A stretch of DNA of 37,351 nt from Haplomitrium mnioides (Eukaryota > Marchantiophyta > Haplomitriopsida > Calobryales), in the NCBI GenBank assembly GCA_049999725.1, contig JBNGIS010038263.1, positions 1 to 37,351 on the forward strand. The letters are read 5' to 3'. Shown here one piece after another: positions 21,440 through 32,149 of the stretch (the first letter of the stretch is position 1; every line of letters starts with the position of its first letter). The notes under the pieces are model-generated. The model ran no database searches. It was not told where the DNA came from and saw only the letters and a program-made list of their open reading frames with translations. Position numbers and translations under genes: made by a program.

Positions 21440-22835
21440 TGTTCATTTCCGGAAGTGTGTTGCTCGGAGGCATTGTGTTTGGTATTCAGGTTTCGGAGAC
21501 GTGTTGTTCACAAACAAGGAGGTTCTTCGGGTGTGCATTTCAAAGTTGCAGCGTTGCGAGTGCGGCATTTGGCTTGAGAAGTGCACTATTCAGAAGTGAA
21601 GCATTTTGGAAATTGGAGAACATCTATTTCAGATTCGGTAGTGCCTTTGTTTCTGGTCAGAGACATCTTTTCAAAATTGCGGAACTCGGAGAGCTTTCGA
21701 AGTGGAATCGACAGCAGAAGGATTTCCGGAGGTACATTGGGCAGCAAATTGGAGGCGCCAAAATACACTACGATTTTCAGAGGTCTCGCGCAGGGTTGTG
21801 GAATTTGGAGGTGTGTAGTGGAGGTTTTTTGTTATCGATTCATAACCACTCTTGGAACTCAAAAGGCTGCAAATTTTTGGAGGTCGGAATTATGCGCATT
21901 TTTCTTGAAAGATGGTCTTGAATCTCAGAATCTTGGAGCTCGGAGGTGTTTTGATAGGGACTCGGAGGTGCATTGTTTGTGTTTTGAAGGTGCGTTGTAG
22001 GGTTTTCGGGTTTGTAATCACGAAGTGGCCTACTTTGATTTTTTGGAGTTGACACTTAGAGCTCAGGTAATAAAGAGGTAACCTACTATGTTTTTTTGGA
22101 AGGTTTTCAAAGGTGTCTACAAGGGACACCATTTTTGAAGGTGTGTCGTTTGTGGCTCGGATATGCATCAGCATGCTTTCGGAGGTGATCCGTCGGGAAC
22201 TCGGAAGTTCAATTTCGGAGGTTTGTTTTCGAAGAATCGCATTCTCGGAAGTCGGTTTTAGAGGTCGAGCACTCAAAGGATCTGCGACTTGCATCCAGAT
22301 TTTGGAGGCTCTTTGTTCGCGATTCGGAAATCTTGTTTAGGTTTGCAATAATCGAAGGTGCGAAGTGGTGGCTTCGAGTTGGTGATTCGAAAGTTCACAG
22401 TTTTTCGGAAGTCATGCTCGGAGGTGTTGCTGCAGGGGCTTGCTTTTGGAGGTGCGCTATTATTGGACTCGAAGGTGGGATGTCATGAATTCAAAGGCGT
22501 TCTTTCATAGGCATGTCGTTCTGATTTTCAGAAGTGCAATGTTTGTCGGTTTTGGAGGTGCGACTTTGTGACTTGACAGTGCGGCATTCGTCGGTATTAG
22601 AGGTATTCTTTTGGAGGTGCATTATTGGGTTGTCGAGGGTGCTTTGCTGGGGACTCAGAGCTATGACTGTTCAGAGGTGAGCTGTTAGAATTATTCGGGA
22701 ATACTCCGTTCGGCATTCCCAAGGAGTGGCGTTAGACGTTTTGGTGACATAGCTTTTGTCATTCGGTGGTGCATTTTTTGGAGCTCGGAGGTGTCATTCA
22801 GAGGTCCCTAGTGGACAGAAACTCAAAGGTGTTTT
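21440..22835 (+). repeat. Irregular array of a GGAGGTG-centred word
   Basis: The word (T/C)(G/A)GAGGTG(C/T), with variants such as GGAAGTG, GAAGGTG and AGAGGTG, recurs about 40 times over 1.4 kb at uneven spacing of roughly 20-50 bases. It is often preceded by CTC or TTT and followed by (C/T)(A/G)TT. Clear examples are CTCGGAGGTGTTTTGA, CTCGGAGGTGCATTG and TTTGGAGGTGCGCTATT. There is no fixed period and the intervening sequence does not align well. A plus frame of 190 codons (21349-21921) crosses it but looks accidental. The region leads directly into the ORF relic at 22949. Confidence 0.6.
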
Positions 22836-22948
22836 AGGGTTGTAGAGTGTTTTTCGTAGTTCAGTTCTTGCAGACATTGCACACGTGTGGCCATTGTGTG
22901 TTTGGGGTTGCGTTTTCTACAAAGTGTTGTTTCTACAGTTCTTTTGAC

Positions 22949-23335
22949 ATGAGTAGAGAGAGACTTTCCTCGCCTAGTTTCAAGGGAGTTATAATTCCCT
23001 TGGATTGGAAGAAGGAGAAGCTAGTGGTAGAGAGAATAGGGCTCTTGAGCTTGTTTGAGATGTCGTGGCACATTTATTCTCCAGCTATGGTGGGAGTTCA
23101 TGGAGGGACTCAAAGGTCATGAGGTGACTGTGCGGGGGAAGACCTTCGACATCATCCCTACTCTTATTCACAGTGTGTATAAGCTCTTGAGTAATGGACA
23201 GAATGAGCTTATGTTAGTGAGAAATGAGGACATACTTCCTTTGATGGTGTCTGGTGTTGTTGGTCATAAGGATGGGTGGATGGTAACAGCCACTACTTTG
23301 AACCAGAAACCACTACTGAGTTCTTGTTTCACTTG
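22949..23335 (+). pseudogene. Plant transposon-like protein fragment (frameshifted)
   Basis: From ATG 22949 the frame reads MSRERLSSPSFKGVIIPLDW, then VVERIGLLSLFEMSWHIYSP. A frameshift near 23090 continues as EFMEGLKGHEVTVRGKTFDI, IPTLIHSVYKL and VVGHKDGWMV. The pattern (a conserved Trp, an EF-x3-L segment, VRGK-x-F, then a helix) resembles the N-terminal part of the plant-specific domain often labelled putative plant transposon protein. I assign this from memory and with caution. It ends in AT-rich sequence with no further domain. Confidence 0.4.
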
Positions 23336-23339
23336 GTAG

Positions 23340-23621
23340 TGAAAAATATTATTTTTTGTGATTTGGTATTGAAAAACATCAATTTTACCTTTGTTATCTT
23401 TTTTTTGTAAGGAAAATTGTTTTTTAGAAATATAGATTGTGTATTTTACATTGAGATTATATTTGAAATTTTTCTTTATAATAGAAACCTTAGAAAACAA
23501 GCATTTTGGTTATTGAAATATTTTATTAAAACCTCACATTATTGTGAATACACTAAATTCGTCAAAAATAAAATAAAACATACATCTTTTTATGAAAAAA
23601 AATTATAGACAAACGTAAATG
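23340..23621. other. AT-rich spacer
   Basis: Between the ORF relic and the palindromic repeat fragment. No gene or repeat recognised. Confidence 0.4.
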
Positions 23622-23721
23622 TCTAGTCGAGTACGAACTTTGAACCAGACTTTGAGCGTCGTAGCTATTAAATCCTATGCAAGTATAGACTCCAAACTAG
23701 AACCCTTAAGCCTATGCAAAT
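23622..23721 (+). repeat. Left fragment of the 37-bp palindromic repeat array
   Basis: Contains ATAGACTCCAAACTAGAACC and CTTAAGCCTATGCA, the same unit as the array at 30260-30660. The chromovirus lies between the two parts, so they were once adjacent. Confidence 0.7.
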
Positions 23722-24289
23722 TGTAACAATCACTAGCTTTAGTAAGCCATAGCTAAAAATGAAGCAAGATATAGTGTTAACAATGTGTAGAAAGCTATTA
23801 CTAAGTTAGAGTAACAGAAAGCGGTTGCTATTTTAGAGAGTTGGACACTTGGCAAGAGGAGAGAAAGTCAACGAATTAAAGTGAAAAAGAGAGCGTTTTA
23901 GAAGAGTATAAGGACATGTGGCAAGCGAAGAATTAAAGTGAAAAGAAGATTCTAATGATAAGGACATGTGGTGGAAGGAGAACTAAAGAGATAGAAGGTT
24001 CTAAAGATTATGACACATAGCAATATGAGAATAAAAGTAAAGGGTGGTCCAATTAGAGCGAAAGAGAAAAGATGGGTCCAATTAGAAGAGGATAGAAAAG
24101 CAACCAATGAGGTTCATCCACCTATATAAGAAAAGAGCTTTCTATCAAGTATCTAAAGAAGGGAGAGTGCCTTGTTTGGCATCTCTTACCTTGGAGGTTT
24201 TGAAGTTCTTTGTGTGTCTCTTTTATGCTAGCTTGTATGTGTTATACTTGTGCTAATTCGTGCATGTAATGTGGGTTTGTAGCGTTACA
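23722..24289 (+). repeat. Chromovirus 5' LTR
   Basis: TGTAACAATCACTAGC to GTAGCGTTACA. It has one copy of the 49-bp unit that is expanded in the 3' LTR. A TATATAAG word (about 24123-24130) is the likely TATA box. Confidence 0.93.
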
Positions 24290-24291
24290 AT

Positions 24292-24538
24292 TGTTGAAAT
24301 ACCAAGCTCTGTACGTAGATGACCGGTAGAGACTTATTTTTAACCCTCTTTAGGGTTAGTTTTGTTAAGTTAATTTAGGGTAAATTTAAGTATAAGTACA
24401 AGGGTATGTAGAGAGAAAAGTAGGGAGATCGAAGAGAGCGCCGCCATGCCGCAAGCCTCTTCCCTTTTGTAAATCCATTGTGTTGAATACGATCTCTTAT
24501 ATTTGCCTCCAAAGATTTATCTACTCGATTTCTTTACA
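24292..24538 (+). repeat. Solo LTR of the 5043-8755 copia family
   Basis: TGTTGAAATACC to TTTCTTTACA, 247 bp, flanked on both sides by ACAAT (24287-24291 and 24539-24543), a perfect target duplication. It splits the chromovirus exactly at the LTR/PBS junction. It carries the eight-codon frame (24446-24472). A solo LTR usually arises by recombination between the two LTRs of a full insertion. It shows that this copia family moved after the chromovirus inserted. Confidence 0.95.
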
Positions 24539-24542
24539 ACAA

Positions 24543-24554
24543 TGGTATCAGAGC
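24543..24554 (+). other. Chromovirus primer-binding site
   Basis: TGGTATCAGAGC, an exact match to the plant initiator-methionine-tRNA site. Its first T belongs to the solo LTR target duplication. Without the solo LTR it would follow the 5' LTR after one A. Confidence 0.93.
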
Positions 24555-24744
24555 TTGGTCTTCTCCAAAGAAGTGTGGATTACCCCTCTTTGGAGAAGTA
24601 CTAAAGACCTTTTGGAGTAGTGGAATCTCCACTTTCCATCAACTCCAAAAGAGTTAAACTCTCAAGTTTTCATGAGTAAAGGATAGCGGATATCCCATCT
24701 TTTATGAATGAAGATAAGAAGTTGACTTGATACTATGATAGCAA

Positions 24745-24960
24745 ATGGATAGAGGAGCATTTTTACCTCTTAGAATTCCTCTATTGAATCCTTTTAATAT
24801 TCGTGTGTTTAATATTGACAAACATTTCTTTCGTCAGTTTTTAGTATATAATTTTGGGGATGATTTTATGGTTTTTGTGATGGAATCAAGAGAACCTGTT
24901 ATCCTACCTATGGTAAACTATGGTGTTACATGGGAGTGTATCATTTATGTTTTATGGTAG
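24745..24960 (+). CDS. Chromovirus leader ORF 1 (unknown)
   Basis: An open frame of 71 codons between PBS and gag. Its second half, RQFLVYNFGDDF then SREPVILPM, resembles leader ORF 2. No domain is recognised. Possible readings are an N-terminal extension of gag, a duplicated leader segment or an accessory peptide. Confidence 0.4.
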   Translation: MDRGAFLPLRIPLLNPFNIRVFNIDKHFFRQFLVYNFGDDFMVFVMESREPVILPMVNYGVTWECIIYVLW

Positions 24961-24967
24961 ATAGAAA

Positions 24968-25168
24968 ATGGATTTGAACCAAGCTCCTCTAGAAGAGTTC
25001 AACTCCAAGTGTCACATTTCTATTCGAGTGATGTCTAAACAAATGCAGCGAGATTTTCTTGTTTGTAAGTTTGGAGAGAGGTTTTGTGATTCAGTGTTGG
25101 CATCAACTAAACCTTTTATTTTACCTATTCTTCACAATTGGAATGTGTATGTATTTGTTTTCGTATAA
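24968..25168 (+). CDS. Chromovirus leader ORF 2, similar to leader ORF 1
   Basis: Sixty-six codons. QRDFLVCKFGERF and STKPFILPI align with the matching parts of leader ORF 1, about 13 identities in 28 positions by eye. It ends just before the gag ATG at 25192. The pair looks like an old internal duplication of a short coding unit. Confidence 0.4.
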   Translation: MDLNQAPLEEFNSKCHISIRVMSKQMQRDFLVCKFGERFCDSVLASTKPFILPILHNWNVYVFVFV

Positions 25169-25191
25169 GTTACAAGTAGTGACAGAAAATC

Positions 25192-26058
25192 ATGGAGGCA
25201 AGTTCCTCCAACCTAGAAGAAGGAGCTTGGATGATGGCAAAGTTGGAGGAACTTCAAGCAGCCCTTATAGCAAGCCAACAACAAACAAATATGTTAATGG
25301 CAGAGATGGTGAAAATGTGGTTGCAACAAGAGAATGGAGAAGTGAGTCGAGAAACATTGCTTCAAAAGATGAGCAAGTCGTGTAAAGTGGAGGCTTATGG
25401 AGGAAGCCGCATGGTAGGTGTTGTCAAAGGATGGGTGTATCGGACGGAAGTCCATATGTCGTATTACCCGCATGCATCAGATTTGGAAAAAGGGCTATTC
25501 GCAAGATCATTTTTAACGAAGCACGCATCTATTTGGCTACAAGGATGGGAGAGACAAAAAAATGCACGATGAGAACAACTTTTATGGAGTAGCCTTAAAG
25601 AAGGCTTACTACAAAATTTCAAAGCGGTAGACTCTATATTAACCGCAAGAACTAAGCTTTGGGAGTTAGAGCAACAAGGAAGCGTTGCAAGGTACATTGA
25701 AGAATTTCGAAGCTTACAAGTCCAAATTGAAGACACGAGTTCAACCGAGGCCCTTGACAAATTTTTGCAAGGATTGAAAAGGAAGATTTGAGGGGAAGTT
25801 ATGATGAGAAATCCAAATGATGTTAACGAAGCCATCTCGTATGCTCAAAGAATTGAAGGAACATTGGGAATGGTGCAAACAGGAGGGAATTTCGGTCCCA
25901 TGTCTATGGAGTTGGGACATATCAGAAGAAGAGATTTCAATCGCTCCAATCAACAACCAAGAGGACCATACAATGTTATTGAAAGAAGAAATGAAGAACG
26001 ATGAGAAACACGAACATGTTACAATTGTGGTCGAATAGGGTACATTGCACAGAATTTT
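25192..26058 (+). pseudogene. Chromovirus gag (relic)
   Basis: From ATG 25192: a coiled-coil-like start (MAKLEELQAALIASQQQ), the capsid domain (KVEAYGGSR; GLFARSFLTKHASIWLQGW; LLQNFKAVDS; WELEQQGSVARYIEEFRSLQ; ALDKFLQGLKRKI) and a linker. A degenerate zinc knuckle follows (CYNCGRIGYIAQNF, 26017-26058), where the His is Tyr and the last Cys is Phe. Stops at 25570, about 25789 and 26002 are all TGA at sites where Arg fits. Gag would form the particle and the knuckle would bind RNA. Confidence 0.88.
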
Positions 26059-26261
26059 AGAGCAATACGACGCAATCAAAGGCGAGTGTTCTGACAACCT
26101 CTTCATAATGTCAACAATAGAGAAGATGAAGAATGTCAGGGAAATGATGGGCACCAGTAAAAAAGCCTCGTGGTTTGCTGGGAGAAAGAAGAAAGGCGAG
26201 GAAAAGTTTCGAACCAAGCAAATGTACTATATAGAAAAACAAAAAAAATGGAGGACTAATT

Positions 26262-27290
26262 GTGGTTGATGGATGGATGGAAGGATTGGCAATGAGAGTT
26301 TTGGTGGACTCTAGGGCAAAAGAAAATTATCTATCACAAACGATAGTCTTGAAGCTGAAGTTGCCTATTGAAAAGGAAGAACATGAGGTGGTTGACATGG
26401 CAAATAGCCAAAGTGAGGCTATTGAACGTTTATCTCAAACTATAGCTCTATATATGGGCAATTATAGGGAGAATTTGGAATGGAAAATCACGACGTTGGC
26501 AAGATATGATGCGATTCTTGGAATGAAATGGCTACGAAGATATAACCCGCAAGTAGATTGGCGAAAGAAGATACTCACGACATTTCAATGGAAGATCCGA
26601 GGAGATCGAGTACAACCTCATTCAAGGCATGTACTCTTATATGTGATTGGAGCACACTCAATCAAAAGGCAAGACGCATTGTTTTTAGGGCTCATTTGTG
26701 AACTCACAGTTGATAATGAGGACTCAAAGAATAAAATTCCCCACGATTTTCAAGGTATTTTGAAGGAGTTTCACGATGTCTTTCCCAATGATTTACCCCA
26801 TGGCTTGCCGCCTAAACGATGCATTGATCACAAGATTGAGGTTATTCCAGGAAGTATCCCACCATGTAGAGCACCATATCGATTGCCTCCTCATGAACTC
26901 GAGGAATGCAAATCTCAAATTACTGAATTATTGGAGAAGGGGTTCATTCAACTAAGCATCTCTCCTTATGACGCACCAGTATTGTTTGTGAAAAAGAAAA
27001 ATGGGAGTATGAGGATGTGTATTGACTATCGAGCATTCAACCAACAAACAGTGAAAAATAAATAGCCATTGTCTAGAATGGATGATTTGTTTGATCAACT
27101 TCAAGGAGCAAATTACTTTACAAAGTTGGATTTGAGAAGTGGATACAATCAAATCTGAATTGCAGAAGATAATGTGCAAAAAACAACATTTTAAAGTCGA
27201 TATGGGCATTTCAAATATCTTGTTATGCCTTTTGGATTAACTAATGCTCCTGCAACATTTATGGATCTTATGATGATATTTTTTGATCTT
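26262..27290 (+). pseudogene. Chromovirus protease and N-terminal RT (relic)
   Basis: In a different frame from gag. The protease shows [16 protein letters not shown] (DSR where DSG is expected) and [21 protein letters not shown] begins with [17 protein letters not shown], then [34 protein letters not shown] and [13 protein letters not shown] stop at 27062 and further stops follow. [20 protein letters not shown] and LDLRSGYNQ (first catalytic Asp in LDLRSGY) remain readable, as does [14 protein letters not shown]. The frame then shifts near 27290. Confidence 0.92.
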
Positions 27291-27292
27291 AT

Positions 27293-29593
27293 CTAGATAA
27301 GTTTGTTATTGTCTTTTTGGATGGCATTCTCATTTACAGCAAGAATCTCCAAGAGCATCAACAACACCTTCGTACGGTATTGAAGGTACTTCAAAATCAC
27401 AAGCTATATATAAAGATATCAAAATGCGAAATTGGAAAAAGGGATGTGAACTACTTGGGTCATCGTGTAAGTGCATCAGGAATCCAAGTTATGAATGAAA
27501 AAGTAGAGGCAATTCAAAAATGGGAAGCTCTTAGTGATCACACACAACTAAGAGGATTTTTGGGGCTAACCAAGTTTTATCGTCGATTCGTGAAAGGTTT
27601 TGCACAAATAGCAAAACCATTGACCAACTTGCTCAAGAAAAGTCATATGTAGATATGGGGAGCTATAGAAGAGTTGGCGTTTCAGGCATTGAAGAAATCA
27701 CTTCTTCATGTTCCAATTCTTAAATGGTATGATTCTAAACGACCAATCAAACTTTTGGTGGATGCATTTGGAAAAGCCATAGGTGGAGTTTTGCAACAAG
27801 AATGGGAGGATAGTTGGCATTCTATTGCATTCTTTTCTAGAAAATTGAGCGATGCAGAGCAGAACTACCACACCATGGAACGAGAAGAATTGGCAATTGT
27901 GTTATCAACCAAGCATTGGAAGCACTATCTTAGAGATAAGGAGTTTGTGGTCAAAACCGACCATAAGCCTCTAATATATCTAGAAACTCAAAAAGAGCTC
28001 TCAAAAAGGCAGATTCGATGGGCAGAGTGGCGAAAACGGTTCCATATGAAGATGGTTTATGTAGAAGGAAAACGTCAAATTGCAGATGCCTTGACACGCA
28101 TGCCTCAACTCAACATCATGTCAAAAATCACAATTCATCCTACTTGGTAGACAGAAATGTTGGCGGCAGTAAAGACAGATGAAGAGATCATCGTCGCACA
28201 ACAAAAAAAGTTGGTGAAAGAGGTGAGAGGATTAATTTTCTTCCAAGATAAGGTGTGGGTTCCCAACAATGTTAAGCTTTATTGTGAGATTTTATATGAA
28301 GCACATGATTCCATAGTTGAGGGCTATGTTGGAATTGAGAAAACCTTGGACCATCTTCAACGAGTTTATTATTGGCCTAAAATGCATCAAGATGTGGAGG
28401 CTTATGCTCGTAGTTGCTTGGCTTATCAACAAAACAAGGCTACCAACCTTAAATGCGAAGGCTTATTACAACCATTACCTATTTCCAATCGATGATGGGA
28501 GCATGTGAGTATGGATATTGTGTGTGAGCTACCTTGTACTTCTAGGGGCTATGATGTTATTGTTGTTTTTGTGGTCAAGCTTAGCAAAATGATTCATATT
28601 CGTCCAACTACCAAATTTGTAACAACACTTGAGTTAGCACGAATTTATTTGGAAGCAGTCTACTCTCATCATGGTCTTTCCAAAGTTATTATTTCAGACC
28701 GAGGTACTCAATTCACCAGCATGTTTTGGCGCACTATATTTGGTCTTCTCAAGACCAAATTGGCTATGTATACTATTTATCATACAGAATCTGATGGTCA
28801 AACTAAATAGGCCAACTGAACCATCAAAGATATGCTACGAGCTTTTACTTTGGAAGAGCAAGAGGAGTGGGATTGGCTACTCCTTCTTGTCGAGCTCTCA
28901 TACAATAACTCCATCAATAGTTCCACACGTGCCACACCTTTCTTTTTGATGTATGGTGAGCATCCTAGCATGATCTCTAGTCTTCAACATGCCTTACCAT
29001 CGACTTTTAAGAGTCCAACTATTGATGATTTTCTCCATCGTCTACATCACGGCATTTGACGAGCAAAGGAAAAATTGGAAGTTGCTTGTAATCAACAAAA
29101 GCAATATGCTGATACTCATTGTTGAGAGGCAACCTTTGCTATCGGTGTCCAAGTTTGGCTCTCCACATCCAATCTTCCTTTGCTTAATTCTCGTAAGTTA
29201 AGTGCTCGCTTTATTGGTCATTTTTCTATCTCTGCTCGCATTGGTGCAGTGGCTTATCGGTTGGTTTTACCTCCTCACATGAAGATTCATCCAGTCTTTC
29301 ATGTCTCTTTACTTTGGGCTTTAGTCCCTCGTTCTTCCTCTTTTACCTGTACCCAAGAGCCCTCTCCACCACTTGAACTAATTGAGGGTCATGAAGAGTA
29401 TGAGGTTGAACAACTCTTAAAGAAACATACACGGCACCGCGGTTGTCGTGAGATTGTTGAATATTTGGTTCATTGGAAAGGTTACCCTCTTTCTGAAGCT
29501 ACTTGGGAGCTATTAGAGAATTTGGCTAATGTTTGTGCGTTTGTTCACTCTTTTGAGAACTCTCTTACTCGCAACGAGGACGTTGCCTCTTAA
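27293..29593 (+). pseudogene. Chromovirus RT end, RNase H, integrase and chromodomain (relic)
   Basis: One frame to 29593. The RT YxDD box is FLDG (27314-27325): its second Asp is lost. SKCEIGKRDVNYLGHRVS and LRGFLGLTKFYRRFVKGF follow. RNase H shows LLVDAFGKAIGGVLQQ and TDHKPLIYL. In the integrase HHCC finger, HDSIVEGYVG and CLAYQQNK have a His and a Cys replaced by Tyr. SMDIV and IISDRGTQFTS keep the two Asp of the DDE core, but the third acidic site reads YHTESDGQTK with Lys at the end. IHPVFHVSLLWAL precedes the chromodomain (about 29393-29554: EYEVEQLLKKH, EYLVHWKGYPLSEATWEL), which would bind methylated histone tails and steer insertion. Stops occur at about 27650, 28148, 28493, 28808, 29057 and 29123. 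Confidence 0.94.
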
Positions 29594-29606
29594 AAGGGGG
29601 GAGGAT
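29592..29606 (+). other. Chromovirus polypurine tract
   Basis: AAAAGGGGGGAGGAT lies directly before the 3' LTR and just after the stop of the chromodomain frame. Confidence 0.88.
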
Positions 29607-30259
29607 TGTAACGGTCACTAACTTTAGTAAGCCATAGCTAAAAATGAAGTAAGATATAGTGTCAACTATGTCTGGAAAGTTATTACTAAGTTAGAGTAAC
29701 AGAAAGCGGTTGTTATTTTACGTGGCAAGAGGAGAGAAAGTCAACAAATTAAAGTGAAAAAGAGAGCACTTTAGAAGAGGATAAGGACACGTAGCAAGCA
29801 AAGAATTAAAGTGAAAAGAAGGTTCTAATGATAAGGACACATGCAGAAGGAGAACTAAAGAGATATAAGGTTCTAATGATAAGTACATGTGGTAGAAGGA
29901 GAACTAAAGAGATATAAGGTTCTAATGATAAGTACACGTGGTAGAAGGAGAACTAAAGAGATAGAAGATTCTAAAGATTAAAACACATGGCAACATGAGA
30001 ATAAAAGTAAAGGGTGGTCCAATTAGAGCGAAAGAGAAAAGAAGGGTCCAATTAGAGGAGGATAGAAAAGCAACCAATGAAGTTCATCCACTTATGTAAG
30101 CAAAGAGCTTTCTATCAAGTATATAAAGAAGGGAGAGTGCCTTGTTTGGCATCTCTTACCTTGGGGGTTTTGAAGTTCTTTGTGCGCCTCTTTTATGCTA
30201 ACTTGTATGTGTTATACTTGTGCTAATTCATGCGTGTAATGTGGGTTTGTAGCGTTACA
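29607..30259 (+). repeat. Chromovirus 3' LTR with internal 49-bp tandem repeats
   Basis: TGTAACGGTCACTAAC to GTAGCGTTACA. A 48-49-bp unit starting AAGGTTCTAATGATAAG is repeated at 29819, 29867 and 29916, with a partial copy at 29965; the 5' LTR has only one. This explains most of the 85-bp length difference between the LTRs, together with a small deletion near 29720. Confidence 0.93.
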
Positions 30260-30660
30260 CAAACATGGACTCCGAACGAGAATCCTAAATTTTATATTGG
30301 CTTAGACTCTAACCAAGAACAATAAAGCTATGCACGCATGGACTTTGAACTAGAACTCTAAGGCTTTTGCGGTCCAAGATTCTAAACAAGAACCCTAAAA
30401 CCTATGCACGCATAGACTTTGAACGAGAACCCTTTGGCTTATGCGTGCATGGACTCTAAATAATAACCTTAAAGCTTATGCGCGCATAGACTTTGAAAGA
30501 GAACTAGAAAGCTTATGTGCGTATAGACTCTAAACAAGAACGTAAAGCTTGAGCAGCAAAAGATTGCAAGAGTTTATGTGCACTTGGACTCCAAGCCCAT
30601 GTGCACATGAACTCCAAGCTCATATGCACATGGACTCCAAACCATTCTTAGACTAACAAT
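30260..30660 (+). repeat. 37-bp palindromic repeat array, right part
   Basis: About eight units of 37 bp (for example 30411-30447) with the pattern CATAGACTTTGAACGAGAAC then CTTATGCGTG, followed by three short units of 23 bp (ACTCCAAGC(C/T)CAT(G/A)TGCACAT). Unit borders form a palindrome of the type TATGCGCGCATA. It lies just downstream of the methyltransferase-like gene and continues the fragment at 23622-23721. The stretch 30661-30805 adds an A-rich segment without other features. Confidence 0.88.
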
Positions 30661-32149
30661 TGACTCAAACCATTCTTAGACGCACCAAATTGAATCGTGA
30701 TGAAATGACTTGAAATGGATTGAGAGTGCAACAAGTTGAAACTTTGGCAAATAAAACTTTGTAAAAAAACACTTTATTAATAACACAATTTGTTCAAACA
30801 GATGCTCAGGCTCTGTCCTCCTCGGGAGGGATGGTCTCATGTAAATCCAAATGATGAGCATCTACAGCCGCTAGAGAGTTATGGCAAGACTTTCTAGTCC
30901 CAAATATTGCAACAGAGTCACCAGTAGGATCGAGAGTATAAGGAGGAACGGGTTCCTTGTGGTATGCATAAACTATCCGTGACTCAGACACATTGGATGG
31001 CAAGGAAGCCATCATCAAAACCCTCTCAAGAATGTAGATAAATTGACATTTATCATATTCCATCATGATACAGTTTCGCATCAGCTTTAAACCATAGACA
31101 AGGCCTGTGCCAGACCCACAGCAAAGATCTAGGATCCAATCGTGCTCTATTGACAAATAGTCAATGGAAAAATTATAAAGAGCATGTGGCTTCTGATAAA
31201 CGTTGATAGGAGCATCATCTTCTGGATGTTTAAGTTTGGCAAAAACCGTAGGACAATTAAAAACACTACATATGATCTGCTGAGGAAGTCCATTCGAAGG
31301 AGCAGGTTGCAAATTTAAAAGCCTCATGCTCCTCTTCCCTTCTTTTGTCCAATAGCCCACAGTCCAATATTTGTAGGCATGTGCGATTCTTGGACCACTA
31401 GAATTATGAATGTTGCTTTTGTCCTTGCAAAAAGAAAAGCAAACAAATCAAACATTGCAACCAAAATGCAGGAAAAGTAAAAACGAGAAATCTAAAAGCA
31501 AAAAATCAAAGAACAACTTACCAGATGTCGTGGTTGATTGCACAACAGACTTCTGAAAGGGCATCCTTGAGGATGCCAAATTGCTGCAACAAATGTATAA
31601 TAACAAAGGACCAAAAATCCGGCGTTGTAATTGGCGCAAAAGATGAAACCATGTCAAAAATGTCACCTTTTGAAAAGGGTTTAGAATCATCATGCTTGCA
31701 TTCTTTAAGGTTGTAACTGTAAGGAATATTAGCAATAGCCAAAGTGAAACACCTAGGTTTCACAAGGCCCTTCAACTGTCGAGCGTTGGTCTCCTCGTGA
31801 ACTTGGTAAAATGACACGTTGAGACCATCGACAAAAGACATTAAATCTTCTTCCTTGTCTCTCACAACTCTTTCAGTTGTAAGAGATGCAGCACCGCTTT
31901 GCTGCCTTGCTTTCCACTCTCTATCTTTTTGGCAGTGGAGAAGGAAAGCTAGAGGATAGAAAACTAAAGTGGGAGCCTGGTCTTGATCTTCAGAGGCTTC
32001 TTCAACCCCTGATTTTTCCGACCTTTTGCAACTGCTGTCAATTTTTTAGCCAGTTGTCGTTTGAAAGCTTTGTCCCCTTGTACAAAAAAAAAAACAAAAA
32101 ACATTATAGAGAGGCAAGAAAAGTTATATGTTAGAGAAGGACATTGAAT

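Larger units (their letters stand above)
23722..30259 (+). mobile_element. Ty3/gypsy chromovirus, full length but decayed
   Basis: LTRs of 568 bp (23722-24289) and 653 bp (29607-30259) begin TGTAAC and end GTTACA. PBS, gag, protease, RT, RNase H, integrase, chromodomain and PPT follow in order. The flanks are CAAAT (23717-23721) and CAAAC (30260-30264), a 5-bp target duplication with one mismatch. Without the 252 bp added by a nested solo LTR and its target duplication the element is about 6.29 kb. It is inserted in the 37-bp palindromic array. Every enzymatic part contains stops or altered key residues. Confidence 0.95.

Noticed and set aside
21349-21921. 190-codon plus-strand frame
   Set aside because: It crosses the GGAGGTG array, has no domain, and the composition follows the repeat word.
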